Shown piece by piece: positions 22,867 to 35,529 of a stretch of DNA of 64,000 nt. The notes under the pieces were generated by a model. That model saw only the letters and a list, made by a program, of their open reading frames with translations. It had not been told where the DNA came from and ran no database searches. This stretch comes from Turritopsis dohrnii (Eukaryota; Cnidaria; Hydrozoa; Anthoathecata; Oceaniidae). A program made the translations under genes and the position numbers. The stretch covers positions 62,001 to 126,000 of the forward strand of contig BQMF02000668.1 of NCBI GenBank assembly GCA_027922465.2, in the 5' to 3' direction. Each line of letters opens with the position of its first letter. The first letter of the stretch is position 1.

Positions 22867-23683
22867 CACGCGTGACACATGTGCGAAATGGCTTCAAACG
22901 AAACTGAATTTGTATACAGATCGGGAATGATAGCCATTTTGGAATGAATATATGAAAATTTATTGTTTGTTTTTTAATTCTTCTGACCGTGCTTATTATG
23001 TTATATTATATTATATTATATTATATAATACCAGGTGCTTCAAAAAAAAAGTGCATAGCTACGTTTGAACTGATATTTTTACAAAAATTACTCTCTTATA
23101 CATCTAGAGATTTGATTTACCTGAAAGACGAAAGATTTTGATGTATCATATGTTGAATTTCGTCTATTTCTTAAACAATTATGAAGCAAAACATTCTATA
23201 TCTACTTTTAAAACATTCATTATTTAAGAAAAAATAGGGTATTAAAAATTGTTTTTTAAAACAATAAACTTTTTTCTGTATAAAACATTCATTTTACACT
23301 AATAACACATGAAAAGTTGTGCTCAAACGTAAATTCATTTTCTCAATATCGTTCAAATCTATTCTAATGAAAATGTCCATGTTGTGAATATGCTGTTGTG
23401 TTTCTTATTACGCAATTGCATTTGAAGAGTAGCTTGGAGTGATATGGAGTGGTGCAGCAAGTTCCAAATCCACTTTGCGTCTGCTTTTTGGTAGAAGGTC
23501 AATCTCCATTTGTGTATCTACATCAAGCTTTTCAAGAACAGGATAAGCTGATAGAGATCCAGTTCACATATGTTCAGGACTTGTTGAAAGAGGTGATATC
23601 ATGCTCACATGCTCTTGCTTTTGAGACACTAATAAAAAAACATGTGTATGACTTGGTGAGTAACGCGTATTAATAAGTAACAA
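22867..23683. other. Intergenic; TATAT-type microsatellite and unknown open stretch
   Basis: A TTATA pentamer repeat lies at about 22998-23030. An open stretch at ~23430-23673 (CVCFLVEGQ...FETLIKKHVYDLV) ends at TTG|GTGAGT, a good splice donor, and could be an exon or a transposon scrap. I do not recognise it. Confidence 0.35.
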
Positions 23684-24537
23684 CTAGCCGCCAAGGCGGC
23701 GTCGCTCGCCGCCGATGTTCACATGCTCTGTATCACTGTATCAATAAACGTCAAATTTCCTTATAAATGGCTCGTACAACTTGTGCTCAACCATAAGCAG
23801 ATTCGAAGTCACAACCTCTGGTAAAACCAATCTTTTATCAGTGTAACAATACACTCAAAATGTAGAGAGAGAAAACTTCAACTTTTTATTAGCTTTTGTT
23901 TTAAAAAAGTTACCCACTCTAACATGGGTGCTATCAAACGTAAGGAAGAAATAGTTTCTCTTCTTAAAAACATCACGACGGAGGAGAGAAAAAAGGCACG
24001 TACTAATTGAATAAATAGAATAAAAAACGTTCGATCAGAACGCTTAACAATTAAAAGAAGAAATTAATTTGTTAAAAGAAAAGCAAAAAAAAAAAAAAAA
24101 CACATTTTGTTTTGATATAATACTCTTTTTTTACCTATCGGTTTTTAAACATTTTGATTGCTCAAAAAAAAAGTTCACCCTTCTCAGACAGTCAGGCAAG
24201 AGATAGTGGCAAATCGCACATGCTGCCACGTTCTGCCACTGCTACTTTTTGTCCAAAATGTTTAATCAGTTAGTTTCTTTGTATTTAGTTGATGTACTGT
24301 TTTCAAAGCCAAGTCAACGTGGAATATAAAACTAACAATAATGATAAAAACAAAACGTTATTCCTATTAGTTCATCAGCCAAAAAAAGTCACGTTCGATT
24401 GGGGTTGCAATGTATTTGCTTCGAACTCACGTCGCACACAAAAAAAGAAATAATTTCGCTCACAACTCAATCTACCATTTTGCGTGACAGACAAACAAAC
24501 AGACAGACAGACAGAGAATCGGCTATTAATATATAGA
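23684..24537 (-). mobile_element. Helitron-like unit 1 (GCCGCC-hairpin family)
   Basis: 854 bp. On the minus strand it starts TCTATATATTAATAGCC and ends GCCGCCTTGGCGGCTAG: a 6-bp GC stem with a two-base loop, then CTAG. Near its minus-strand start is a (GACA)n/(AACA)n microsatellite. Confidence 0.7.
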
Positions 24538-25532
24538 CTAGCCGCCAAGGCGGCGTCGCTCGCCGCCCATGTTCAGCTTGCGTTGTATCACCACCTGCTC
24601 CAAATTATTGCACTTAAAACCAGCGATAAGACTTCTATTGCTCCTGGCTTTATCGCTTAATAAAGCTCGTTTGCACGTGAAGAGAAATACGTTCCTGGTG
24701 TTTCAAATCTTGCATGTTCTTAACTCAGCCGTTCATTGTCGCGGTCGCATTTAAAATGTTAGTAGACTTTCGTGCTTTACACAATGCATTCCGAACGTGA
24801 ACTTCACGTGGTTTTTATTTACGATTTTAAACCAATCAAATATCAGTTTAACAATACACTCAAAACGCAGAGAGAAAAAACTTTTCAACTTATTATTAAC
24901 TTTTGTTTTACGCGCTCTAACATGGGTGCTGTCAGAAGTAGGTGAAAAAATGGCTTTTCTTCTTAAAAAGATCACACGGGAGGAGAAAAAAATGCACGTG
25001 CTAAATGAATGAATTGAATAGAAAACGTTCGATCAGATTAAAATAGATTAAAAGAAATCGATTAAAAGAAATTAAGACAACTATTAAGACAAAAGCAAAA
25101 AAAAAATATTTTGTTTCATGATTCTCTTTTTTTATCGATTTTTAAATATTTTGATTGCTCGAAAAAAAGTTCACCCGTCTCAGACAGTCACGAAAGCGTT
25201 AGGATACACTGGCAAACCGAACATGCTGCCACGTTCTGCCACTGCTGCTTTTTGTCCAAAACGTTCATTAAGTTAGTTTCTTTCTATTTAGTTGATGTAT
25301 TGTTTTCAAATCCAAGTCAACGTGGAATATAAAACTAACAGTAATAATTAAAACAAAACGCTATTCCTATTAGTTCATCAGCCAAAAAAAGTCACGTTCG
25401 ATTGGGGTTGCAGTGTATTTGTTTCGAACTCACGTCGCACACAAAAAAAGAAATAATTTCGCTCACAACTCGATCTACCATTTTGCGTGACAGACAGACA
25501 AACAAACGGAGAATCGGCTATTAATATATAGA
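24538..25532 (-). mobile_element. Helitron-like unit 2 (GCCGCC-hairpin family)
   Basis: 995 bp; same ends as unit 1 and joined directly to it with no spacer, CTAG of one abutting TC of the next. Confidence 0.7.
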
Positions 25533-26462
25533 CTAGCCGCCAAGGCGGCGTCGCTCGCTGCCCATATCCACCTGCTCTGTGTATCACTGTATCAATAAAC
25601 GGCAAATTACTTTATAAACGGCTCATACAACTTGGAAAAGATTCGAAGTCACAACCTCTGGTGTGCAGTCAGTGTTACATCAATGTTACATTAACTATTT
25701 TTCAGGTTTTTCATTATGTGTGACTTATTTATTTTTTAAAACCAATCGTTGATCAGTACAACAATACACTCAAAACGTAGGAAGAAGAACTTCCACTTTT
25801 TATTAGCTTTTGTTTTAAAAACGTTACGCGCTCAAACATGGGTGCTATCAAACAGGTCGAAAATGGTTTCTCTTCTTAAAATGTTCACACGGGAGGAGAG
25901 AAAAAATGCACGTGCTAAATGAATAAAGAGAATAAAAAAAAACGTTCGATCAGATTAAAATAGATTAAAAGAAATCGATTAAAAGAAATTAAGACAACTA
26001 TTACGACAAAAGCAAAAAAAAAAAAAACATTTTCTTTTATGATACTCTTTTTTTACCTATCGGTTTTTAAACATTTTGATTGCTCAAAAAGAAAGTTCAC
26101 CCGTCTCAGACAGTCAGGCAAGAGTTAGTGACAAACCGAACATGCTGCCACGTTCTGCCACTGCTGCTTTTTGTCCAAAACGTTCATTAAGTTAGTTTCT
26201 TTCTATTTAGTTGATGTATTGTTTTCAAATCCAAGTCAACGTGGAATATAAAACTAACAGTAATAATTAAAACAAAACGCTATTCCTATTAGTTCATCAG
26301 CCAAAAAAAGTCACGTTCGATTGGGGTTGCAATGTATTTGCTTCGAACTCACGTCGCACACAAAAAAAAAATAATTTCGCTCACAACTCAATCTACCATT
26401 TTGCGTGACTTACAAACAAACAAACAGACAGACAGACAGAGAATCGGCTATTAATATATAGA
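25533..26462 (-). mobile_element. Helitron-like unit 3 (GCCGCC-hairpin family)
   Basis: 930 bp; same ends as units 1 and 2. It abuts unit 4, which belongs to a second end-family. Confidence 0.7.
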
Positions 26463-27541
26463 CTAGTATCCCGTGTAAAAATTTTTTTACGGGTTTTAAT
26501 TCGGAAAGTGACGTCTCGAAAATGGTTTCGAAAAATTAAATCACAGCATGAAGATGCAATGCAATGGTTGCCCGTGATGAAAAATCTAACGTCAATACGA
26601 AAAAAACCCACTTCTCACCCTTTTAATTATTAAACTCTAGGTATTCCAGCTAAAGCATTTTTAGTTCACTATCAACACTGGAGTTATGAACAGAAAAACT
26701 TTTTAATCGGAAGATCTGACACACATCAAAATATTCATAATAGGTACATCTTTCATGATAGTAGTAAAAATAAATTGTGCGTACAGGAAAACAACAAAAA
26801 TGCTGGATAAATAAACTGTGTTCTAACTAAATAGATCTATAATATTTTAACTTTGGTTTAACTTCAAACAAAGAGAATATACCTATCCATACTAATTCAC
26901 ATCATCGTGTTAGTAAACAACAACATCTTCTGCAGCCATTTTCAAACACTTATAAACTCTTTACTTTCCATATCTGAAAACAAAATAATAATACTTTAAA
27001 CTACTACTAATTTAAACTACTACTTTCCAGCACACTTTCCTACTATAAACATATACTTAAAACACTTTCTTCTGCTATTTCTTTTCCACTGAAATTACGC
27101 TACCATATTTATACACTGAAAAACATAAAACTACTGCTTTTATGCTTATGTGAGGTAACTTTCTCTATTTTGCAGAAGATTTTCTACTATAAACATACAC
27201 TAAATACCTCTGTAAACTTTCTTTTCTTTCCAGTAAGTGTAGTAAACCTTTCACCTTCGTCTGCTTCGCGCTAAACTGTCTGTAGACTACGGGATTTACT
27301 AACGGATTCCGTCGGCAACCAATCAAAACGGCGAAAAAATAATTTCTTGCGTTTTGATTGGCTTAAAAATAACTGACGTTAGATGCCCCGTGTGCTATTA
27401 TACTAATCGTGAATGTGTCTTGCGTGGTCTAACTGCCGCTATATGACCACGATTAAGAAGATTTTGGCCGTAAATTTTTAAGAAAACCATCACTCTCTAA
27501 GTTAAATGTGTTACACACGATTGCGGATTATTATAAGTAGA
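26463..27541 (-). mobile_element. Helitron-like unit 4 (CCCGT-hairpin family)
   Basis: On the minus strand it starts TCTACTTATAATAATCCGC and ends in an AT-rich hairpin with arms CCCGT/ACGGG, then ATACTAG. Parts of its interior (TTCTGCAGCCATTTTCAAACAC) recur at ~29240 in unit 6. Confidence 0.6.
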
Positions 27542-28107
27542 CTAGTATCTCGCGTAAAAGTTTTTTACGACTTTAATTTCGAAAAGGATGTGCAAGAATC
27601 CCACATTCCCGTGTGCGAACCCCGTGACGAAAATTTCAATTACGGAATTGGGATTGGAAAATGTACCCAGGTTGTAGAGCTTGAAAAACTGAGCAAAAAA
27701 ATGTATGGGATCGTTTCGCTACGATCAACCGTTGCAGAGATATCGTCGATCATAGACTTTAATGACGTCATATCCGCAGTACCAAATAAAATTTTGACCC
27801 AAATGTTGCGTCACCCCATCACCCGTATCGCTGACCCTAAAAAACGTCAGTTATCCCTATTGGTTCTCCAGATATTTCCCCAAAAACGTCGCGTTCGATT
27901 GGGGATGCAATGCAATGGTTCCCCGTGATCATAAAAGCATCTGACGTCAAATGCCACGTGCTATTATACTAATTGTGAATGTGTCTTGCGTGGTCGAACT
28001 GCCGCTATATGACCACGATTAAGAAGATTTTGACCATTAAAAAAACAAAAACAAAACACTCTCTAAGTTAAATGTGTTACACACGATTGCGAATTAGTAT
28101 AAGTAGA
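27542..28107 (-). mobile_element. Helitron-like unit 5 (short, CGCG variant)
   Basis: 566 bp. Nearly the same as unit 7 over its whole length. An open frame crosses it on the plus strand but the copy in unit 7 is interrupted, so it is not called coding. Confidence 0.6.
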
Positions 28108-30003
28108 CTAGCCGCCCAGGCGGCGTCGCTCGCCACCCATGTTCAGCATGCGTTCAGTTCACGAAAAACAAATTGAAGAATTGGAGATTACATGCAAAAA
28201 CTATTTACCAACTATTAACCTAATCAGAATGAAAATTTTTACCCTGGAGACGCGTATTATAAACAAACATCGCAACACTTAAAATGCCCTACTATTGACC
28301 GAAAACTATTTTTTTGATACACAGAAAATGCAAAGTTACTTCTATGTAAAACAAATCATAATAAAACTAATGAAAACCTATACACCAAAGAATCCAACAT
28401 CCCACTATTATAATAATGTGTATAAATGCATATGTGTAGTACTGGAACTGAACTGAATAAAGGTTTTGTAAATTTCTTTTACCCTGGAGACGTGAAAAAA
28501 ACATTGCAACACTTAAAATGCCCTACTTCAGACCAAAATCATGTTTTGGCAATACAACAAAGAAGTATATTATATCGTATACGCAGAATAGAAGTAACTT
28601 AAGTGTAAAAAAGCAATACATAATACAGAACGCAAAAGCAAACATTGAATAACATTACGAAATGTGAATTGAAAACAAATCGATACCTTGTTTCTTTCGT
28701 GCCAAAGTTACATTGGACAGAATTTTTTATTGGTTATCTGTTCTTCACCAACCATCAACATCATGATTAAAACCATGAGTTTCATATTGTATATTTTATT
28801 TTGCTTATCTAAAAGAAAAAAGATTTCGAATGCATAATGATTCAAATACCTAATCGTATTTATGACAAACAAACAAACAAACAAAATGGAACTTCGAGAA
28901 CATATATTCAACTTAAAAACAATGATTGAACACACAAACTTAATAATTAACATACAAAAAAAACTAAACATACTATGAAGATATTGAAAGAAAGCAAAAC
29001 AAACTAAAAGAAACTTCAAGAACCTTATTTACCTTATGAATAATAATTAAAAACACAAACGTAATGACAGAATTTCTACATCTAAAGAGTTTATAACAAA
29101 TGAAATCAATCACATATTAATCTGAGTGCACAAATCTCCTCTAACTAAATAGATATTTGCTATTTTAACTTTAGTTTAAATTAAAACAGGATACCTTTCA
29201 CTGCCAATTCACATGTTAGTAAACAGCATTCTGTTTCTGCAGCCATTTTCAAACACTTCTAAACTCTTTACTTCTATATTCATACCTGTAATTTATTTAC
29301 TGTATTTACTTTCCAGCACAACAAACATACATAGGTATTTATAAAAAACTTTCGCTACCACTTTTTATAAAGTGAAATACATAAAACTGCTCTCTTCGTT
29401 TGGCAAAACTGCTAAACTTTCTGTATTTTCCAGTAGATCTTAAACATCATCAATAGATGAACTTCTTAAATACATAATCCATTCTTCACTTAACTAACCC
29501 TCTCAACATCATAATTTAACCCATGTGCTTCATTTCTTTTTTAACAGATGAAAATATTCAAAAAAACATACAAAAACCTATATAACTATGATGAAATCGA
29601 AGTAAAAACAAAAGAAACTAAAAGAAACTTCGAAAACATATTTATCTTAAAAATAATAATTAAAAACACAAACATAATGACAGAATTTGTATACCTAAAG
29701 AATATTTAACATATGAAAACATCCATTTTTTATTTCAGTTTTCCTTTATTAGCCAATAAAAACGATCAGCGCCGGGGCTTCCCCATATATAAGATCCTTT
29801 TGCAAAACCACCGTTCCCTAATTTTAATGCAGTAGTTAAAGGTTTCATTTCGCCCTTTTTATTTGGGTATAGACACCCATTGGCGAATGGACTAACTACC
29901 GCTATATGACCACGATTAAGAAGATTTTGACCGTAAATTTTGAAAAAAACCATCACTCTCTAAGTTAAATGTGTTACACACGCACGCGGATTAGTATAGC
30001 GCG
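28108..30003 (-). mobile_element. Helitron-like unit 6 (hybrid ends)
   Basis: About 1.9 kb. The CTAG end has the GCCGCC hairpin (one base changed) while the opposite end resembles the TTAAATGTGTTACACACG start of the other family, so it is a chimera of the two end-families. Confidence 0.5.
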
Positions 30004-30544
30004 ATAGTATCTCGCGTAAAAATTTTTTACGGCTTTAATTTCGAAACGGATGTGCAAAAACCCCGTGACGAAAATTTTAATTACGGAATTGGAAAAGGAA
30101 AGTGTACCCAAGCTGTAGAGCTTGAAAAACTGATCAAAAAAATGTATGGGATCGTTTCGCTACGACCAACCGTTGCAGAGATATCGTCGGTCAAAGATTT
30201 TAATGACGTCATAGCCGCAGTACCAAATAAAATTTAGGCCCAAATGTTGCGTCACCCCATCACCCGTATCGCCGACCCTAAAAAACGTCAGTTATCCCTA
30301 TTGGTTCTCGAGATATTTCCCCAAAAACGTCGCGTTCGATTGGGGATGCAATGCAATGGTTCCCCCGTGATCATAAAAACATCTGACGTCAAATGTCACG
30401 TGCTATTATACTAATCGTGAATGTGTCTTGCGTGGGCGAACTGCCGCTATATGACCACGATTAAGAAGATTTTGACCATTAAAAAAACAAAAACAAAACA
30501 CTCTCTAAGTTAAATGTGTTACACACATTGCGAATTAGTATATA
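30004..30544 (-). mobile_element. Helitron-like unit 7
   Basis: Close copy of unit 5; the terminal CTAG is changed to ATAG-like sequence at the junction with unit 6. Confidence 0.55.
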
Positions 30545-32185
30545 CTAGTATCCCGTGTAAAAACTTTTACTGTTGCATTTCTCAAAACGACGCATCGCTC
30601 ACACCCGTGTCGAACATTTATAGAAATAAAAAGTTATCATAATCGGCGCTGTGCATACCACTTCTAATTTAGGGAGTGAAATATTTAACTTTTTTTAAAC
30701 GGTTTTTCCTACATATTTGACGTAAGGCTACGCAGAGGCGGCACTATTTTTTAATCTAACGTCATTATTAAAATGTCGTAAGATTTCAGTTCATCGTGAA
30801 AAGAGAAAGAGGTGTTTACGAAACATAAAATGTAGATTTTGACACAGACACAAAAAAAACCTCATGTCACGATGGATGAAGTGGCTGCTGTATTTGTTGG
30901 TTAAGATGGCGCATAGCAAAGGGCAATAGGTGGGAATTTTGTTCTTACAGTCTTTAATGATAATGGGTGGTAAACAAAGCTGCCTTGGCGTGTAGTGAAA
31001 AATAAAAACGCCAAAGGAAATATGAATGATAAACGGAATTATACCTGCTAACGTTGCTTCTTTACTCCAATAAGATTCGATAGCATTCGTTATTTCATTA
31101 GTCAGCTCTTTACCAAACAGCCTTCATATTACAATGTCGAATTTATTTATTCTTTCATAATTAATTTTACCTAAAAAAGAAGATTTCTATTAATCATAAA
31201 AACATATTTAGCTACATATACGCACAAACAAAAGCAAACTAAAAGAACGAACGCAAACTTGAAGCAAACATATGGGTAGGAACAGGGAATATTTATTAAA
31301 AGATCATGAGTTTAGCTTCAGCCTACCAAACAGTCAAAAAAGAAATAAAAGATATGTTATGAAGAAGAATAAAAACTAAATGATATGCAGAATTATACCT
31401 GCTAATGTTGCTTTTTTATCCACTAAGATTCGATACCATTCGTTATTTTAATAGTCTGTTCTTTACCAAAACACTCAAGCATTTAGACTTGTTAAATTCT
31501 TTCGTAATTATTTTAAACTAAAAAAAAGAAGATTTCCATGAGCAATGAAAACCATATCATAATAAACAAAATGCTACACATACACACAAACAAAAAAGGA
31601 AAGCAAAATAAAACAAAACACAAACTTGATTTCTTATCCAAATCGGAAAGCAAACATAGAAAAAGTTATTAAATTATCATGAGTATAGTTCCAGCCTACC
31701 AAACAGTCAAAAATGAATTAAATGGAAAAAGACGAAAACAGTCTCAAAACTTTGATTTTTGATTCAGTTCTTCCGTGAATTTACTTACACTTGTTAATTC
31801 AATCTTTACGATACGATCTTTCTCCGAAAACGACTAAAACAATAAAATTAAAGATCTTCGTTTTAAAAAAAACTATCTTCGTGTTCGTGTAGTTTTTTGT
31901 TTTTGTTTTTACTGCTACAAAATGATCGTTAACCAATTTCGAACGAAGAACATTGCATTGCTCGCGCTTCTCCATTGACGTTTTTCGGCAGATTTTCAGT
32001 GCGAAACCAAAAAAGAACCAAACGGAGGAGCATATACTAATCGTGGATGTGCACACAGTACACTCAGTTACTCACTTTCTAAAGATGCCGTATTGAATTT
32101 TTCATAGAAACATTTCGTCCCCAGTCTTTTTTCACACTTACCAAGTTAAATGTGTTGCACACGATTGCGGATTATTATAAGTAGA
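30545..32185 (-). mobile_element. Helitron-like unit 8
   Basis: Outermost unit. On the minus strand it begins TCTACTTATAATAATCCGC immediately after an A, giving the A/TC boundary of the whole array. The interior repeats a ~300-base segment (31020-31230 resembles 31380-31600). Confidence 0.5.
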
Positions 32186-32606
32186 TAGATAAGTACAACT
32201 ACAGATACTTTGTTCCTAAAGGGATGTTACCAGCTCCAGTTGAACTACTGTGCTTGAAATAATTAAAAACTTTTTGCTACTGCATTGATAATCTTGGTAC
32301 TGTGACTGTCAATTTCTTGGGTATTTGTATCATGTTTGAGTTCTTCAATTTTATTGATGGTATTGGCATAATTGGAACAAAATGATTTGGTCTATGTGGT
32401 GTTTTATTTAATACACTGGTAGTGAGATTCAACTTTAAACTTAAAACCAAAATAAATGAATCAATGCAGAAGAATCCAAAGGTAATCGTGGAACTAAAAC
32501 AGAATTAAACAAGTTGTTCATTCTAATTTCACCAAAATTGGTAAATTATTTTGATGGAGACCTAAAATCAAACCAAACACATACGATCAAAGGCTACAAC
32601 TCATCT
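32186..32606. other. Intergenic, nothing recognised
   Basis: Short AT-rich gap between the Helitron-like array and the end of the OTU-domain gene. Confidence 0.4.
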
Positions 32607-33455
32607 TTATTGATGATGATTTTGAGGTAGTTCTAGAGGGACAGTCCAATCATTTTGTATTTGTGAAATTAATTTATCTCTTGAGTAAACATTATCTTCC
32701 ATCTGAATTATAACTTTGATAACATATAAAAACAGTGTTTATTACCTGAATTACACTACATAAAGCCATCACTCCAACAAAAGACACCCAGTTAAAATTT
32801 GTTAAAATATATTTTGCCTCTATTTGTAATGCTAAGATTCGGTTCTTTGTAGTTGTGTATTCTGTACACCCAATATCACAAAGTGCTTGTGTAAACAAAT
32901 TATTTGTTGATGTACCAGAAGATGACATTGCTTTTACTTTTTCAAAATGATTATGAGAAGCATACCATTTTGCATATTTAAGTAATTCAACAGCTGTCAG
33001 AGGTTGTAATTCATTACAGAGAGATTCATTTCCAATCAAGGCAATTGACACTGCTCGAAAGAGGCAATTACCATCATTTCCAACTCTATAGGAAAAAATG
33101 ATGTTTGATTAACTGAAGTTAGGTTTACTCTAATGAATTCTACACAAAACCAAGCTACGTAATGACTGAAACTTTGAGAATAATACAAATCTTCAATTAA
33201 ATTTTAAAAAGAACATGTTTTTGTTTCTATATGGAAAAATATTGAAACGAAGTCACACCCCTCAGGTTTGTTACTTGGGCCTATACTAATCCCTCTTCTC
33301 CTAGATGTGCTGCTTAAAACAACAGTGAACAGGTCATCTTGTTTTAATGATGATTGATTATCGATTTCATGAAGTCTTTGTCGATTCATCAAATTTTGCT
33401 CCAATTTAGATTTGGCTTTTCCAGAATTTAATAATATTTCTTCAAAACTTTCCAT
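32607..33455 (-). CDS. OTU-like cysteine protease domain protein
   Basis: Three minus-strand exons, 33455-33259, 33085-32746 and 32702-32607, joined in phase; ~210 residues. Exon 2 begins with the OTU active-site motif GNDGNCLFRAVS (Asp and Cys of DGNC), giving a deubiquitinase-type cysteine protease fold. Exon 3 has ENVYSRD-like residues (EDNVYSRDK), where stand-alone OTU proteins carry a conserved strand near the catalytic His; no clear catalytic His is seen. The second intron is only 43 bases. The ATG at 33455 is chosen as first in frame. Similar small OTU genes are common next to mobile elements in cnidarians, so this may be a transposon-borne or captured gene. Exon 1 donor is the least certain junction. 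Confidence 0.6.
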
Positions 33456-35280
33456 GACTCGAGCTTGCAGTAATATTTTTAACTAATGAAATATGTAAAC
33501 AAAAAACACATAGCATAGACTACCCACTATAATAATAGAGTAAGTGACTAAAGAGAGCTCATCTTATTTATACAGTCTCAGACTATCAAGATGGTTTCCT
33601 TCCAAGAACTGATGTTTTTTTATCTTAGACTAGTACAATCTTTACTGCAACACTTACCTATCCACTTACCTTCTTCAGTCTGCAGCACACTTACAGCAAT
33701 GATATAATATGCGAAGCACTTAATGTCTGACTCGGCATTTTGAGGTGAGGCATTGGTAGCCATCTTAAATAGTGGCAAAACAATGAAAACAAGAAATGCT
33801 TTGCATATTTACAAATCGCGTTAAGGAAGACTTGAAGATCAACATAAAAGAATAATATTAAAGGATGATGCGTATGCACGTAACTTATTCTAATGTTACT
33901 CTGAACATTCTGAATTTCTGAATTCGATACATGCTGCCAATCTTCCTGACAAACTTCCAAAATCACAACCGCGAAAAGGAAAACATAGATTTGATGATGC
34001 AAAATCCACCCATACCGAAATCAACATAACTGAAATCAGACATTTGTGCTTTAGTTTGATTATAAGATATTAAGGTATAAGTTACGAGTTATTTGACAAT
34101 ATGGCATGTACCATGTTTTGTATTTACAAACATTCTTGACCTGAATTGATATATTCAAGACCAGTATTATATCAAAACTCTTTATACAAAATTCGAAAAA
34201 AGATTGAATTATTTATGACATTAATCTAATATCATATACACTCCACGGCATTGTGAAACTTTGTATACATATGAACTAATGGTGTAATGTATTATAATGA
34301 CGTAAAATTCATCTGAAAGACCTAAAACATTATTTCTTTGGGGACGAATAATATTAATATTAAAATAATGTTAATTCTGATCTTTCAGATATAAGAGTGA
34401 TTATGAATTACGTAAATCACATGCTTTAAACATTTGATATATGTATGTATAGATCTCCCTAATTCCTACATTGTAAACATAAAAAGTTAATGATCACGAA
34501 CAATACATGATCGAAACTTACACAAATCTGCACCATGAATATATAACTGAAAGCAGAAATATGTGTTAAATGCAGATTGTGCAATGTTTTGAATTTGTAG
34601 TTGCCATGGTGCATGGTGAGAAGGAAGGCTGTTCGTAGTAATTAGTAAAAGTTAAAAACTAATATCATTGATAAAAGGTTAATTAAAACAAAAAGTATAA
34701 ATTATACTGCGGGCTAACCAAATCAAATGATGGCATACAAATTCATTTAAATAGCTAGAGAAACATCAAATATAAGTGATGCAGTAGACAGACATTCTCG
34801 ATGTTGGAGCTGAGAAGGACATTGAGCTGAGCTGTGTTAATCCAGGAGGGCTTAAAAAGCAATTAGTCAGGTCGCTACCGACTAAAATTTTCGATTTTAA
34901 AACATTTTTGCGGATTATTCAAAACCTTAAAAAATGATAATGTTAATCCTTTCCCATCAAGAAAATGTTTACTGGCACCTTTAATTCCACCAAATGAACG
35001 TGTACAGAGTAAATTTATACCACAAATAAATCCCTCGATTATTTTTCACATCGACGCCATTTTTTCTGTTCATTTTTTAACTTGCACGCGCTTACTTAAT
35101 TGTCGGACGGGGGTAACATCCACAACAGTTTCGCTATTGACGACAATCCTATTGATAAACTGGTCCCAACTTGATGTATTTTTTGTACTTAAGATTTTGG
35201 TACATAAGAAAATATATGAAAATCGTTTCGTTAAAATACTTCATTTAAATGTTCAATAAAAGAGCTTTATTAATATATTT
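33456..35280. other. Intergenic, upstream of the FEN-like gene
   Basis: No recognised gene. A minus-strand frame at 33691-34002 begins with a hydrophobic stretch but shows no family motif and has poor composition for coding. Confidence 0.4.
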
Positions 35281-35529
35281 ATGACCTCCGTCTTAGTGAT
35301 CGAACGTTTCAGCGTTTCAACGAATAAGAGGATAAAACTTTCATTAAATAACGATCAGACAAAAAGCATTTGCTTCATTCATAATAAATATTACCCAGAT
35401 AAGCCACCTCTGCGAAACTTAACAGAAAAATCGCTGGCTAAGTTGAGGCATGCAAGGTAAGTAACATAATAATCCTATCAAGGTGATTTTCATTATTATT
35501 ATTCTACTATTATTCTTTTCCTTCGCTTG

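Larger units (their letters stand above)
23684..32185 (-). mobile_element. Tandem array of Helitron-like non-autonomous units
   Basis: Eight units follow head to tail on the minus strand with boundaries at about 24537, 25532, 26462, 27541, 28107, 30004 and 30544. Each begins (minus strand) with TCTATATATTAATAGCC or TCTACTTATACTAAT and ends with a GC- or AT-rich hairpin followed by CTAG. These are the TC...hairpin-CTRR ends of Helitrons. The array as a whole is preceded by A and followed by T, the Helitron insertion site. No helicase/Rep ORF lies inside, so the units are non-autonomous. Open stretches at 27506-27928 and 30052-30237 are copies of one repeat and are not called genes. Confidence 0.7.

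Noticed and set aside
23684..26462. Reading the GCCGCCAAGGCGGC repeats as a CRISPR array or tandem satellite
   Set aside because: Units are 850-1000 bp with Helitron-type ends, not short repeats with spacers, and the host is a eukaryote.
27506..27928. 140-codon open frame on the plus strand in the Helitron-like array
   Set aside because: It crosses a unit boundary, its sister copy at 30052-30340 is interrupted by a stop, and it is explained by the repeat; no protein motif is seen.
33691..34002. Minus-strand frame starting with a hydrophobic, signal-like stretch
   Set aside because: No conserved motif, AT-driven composition and no partner exon found.
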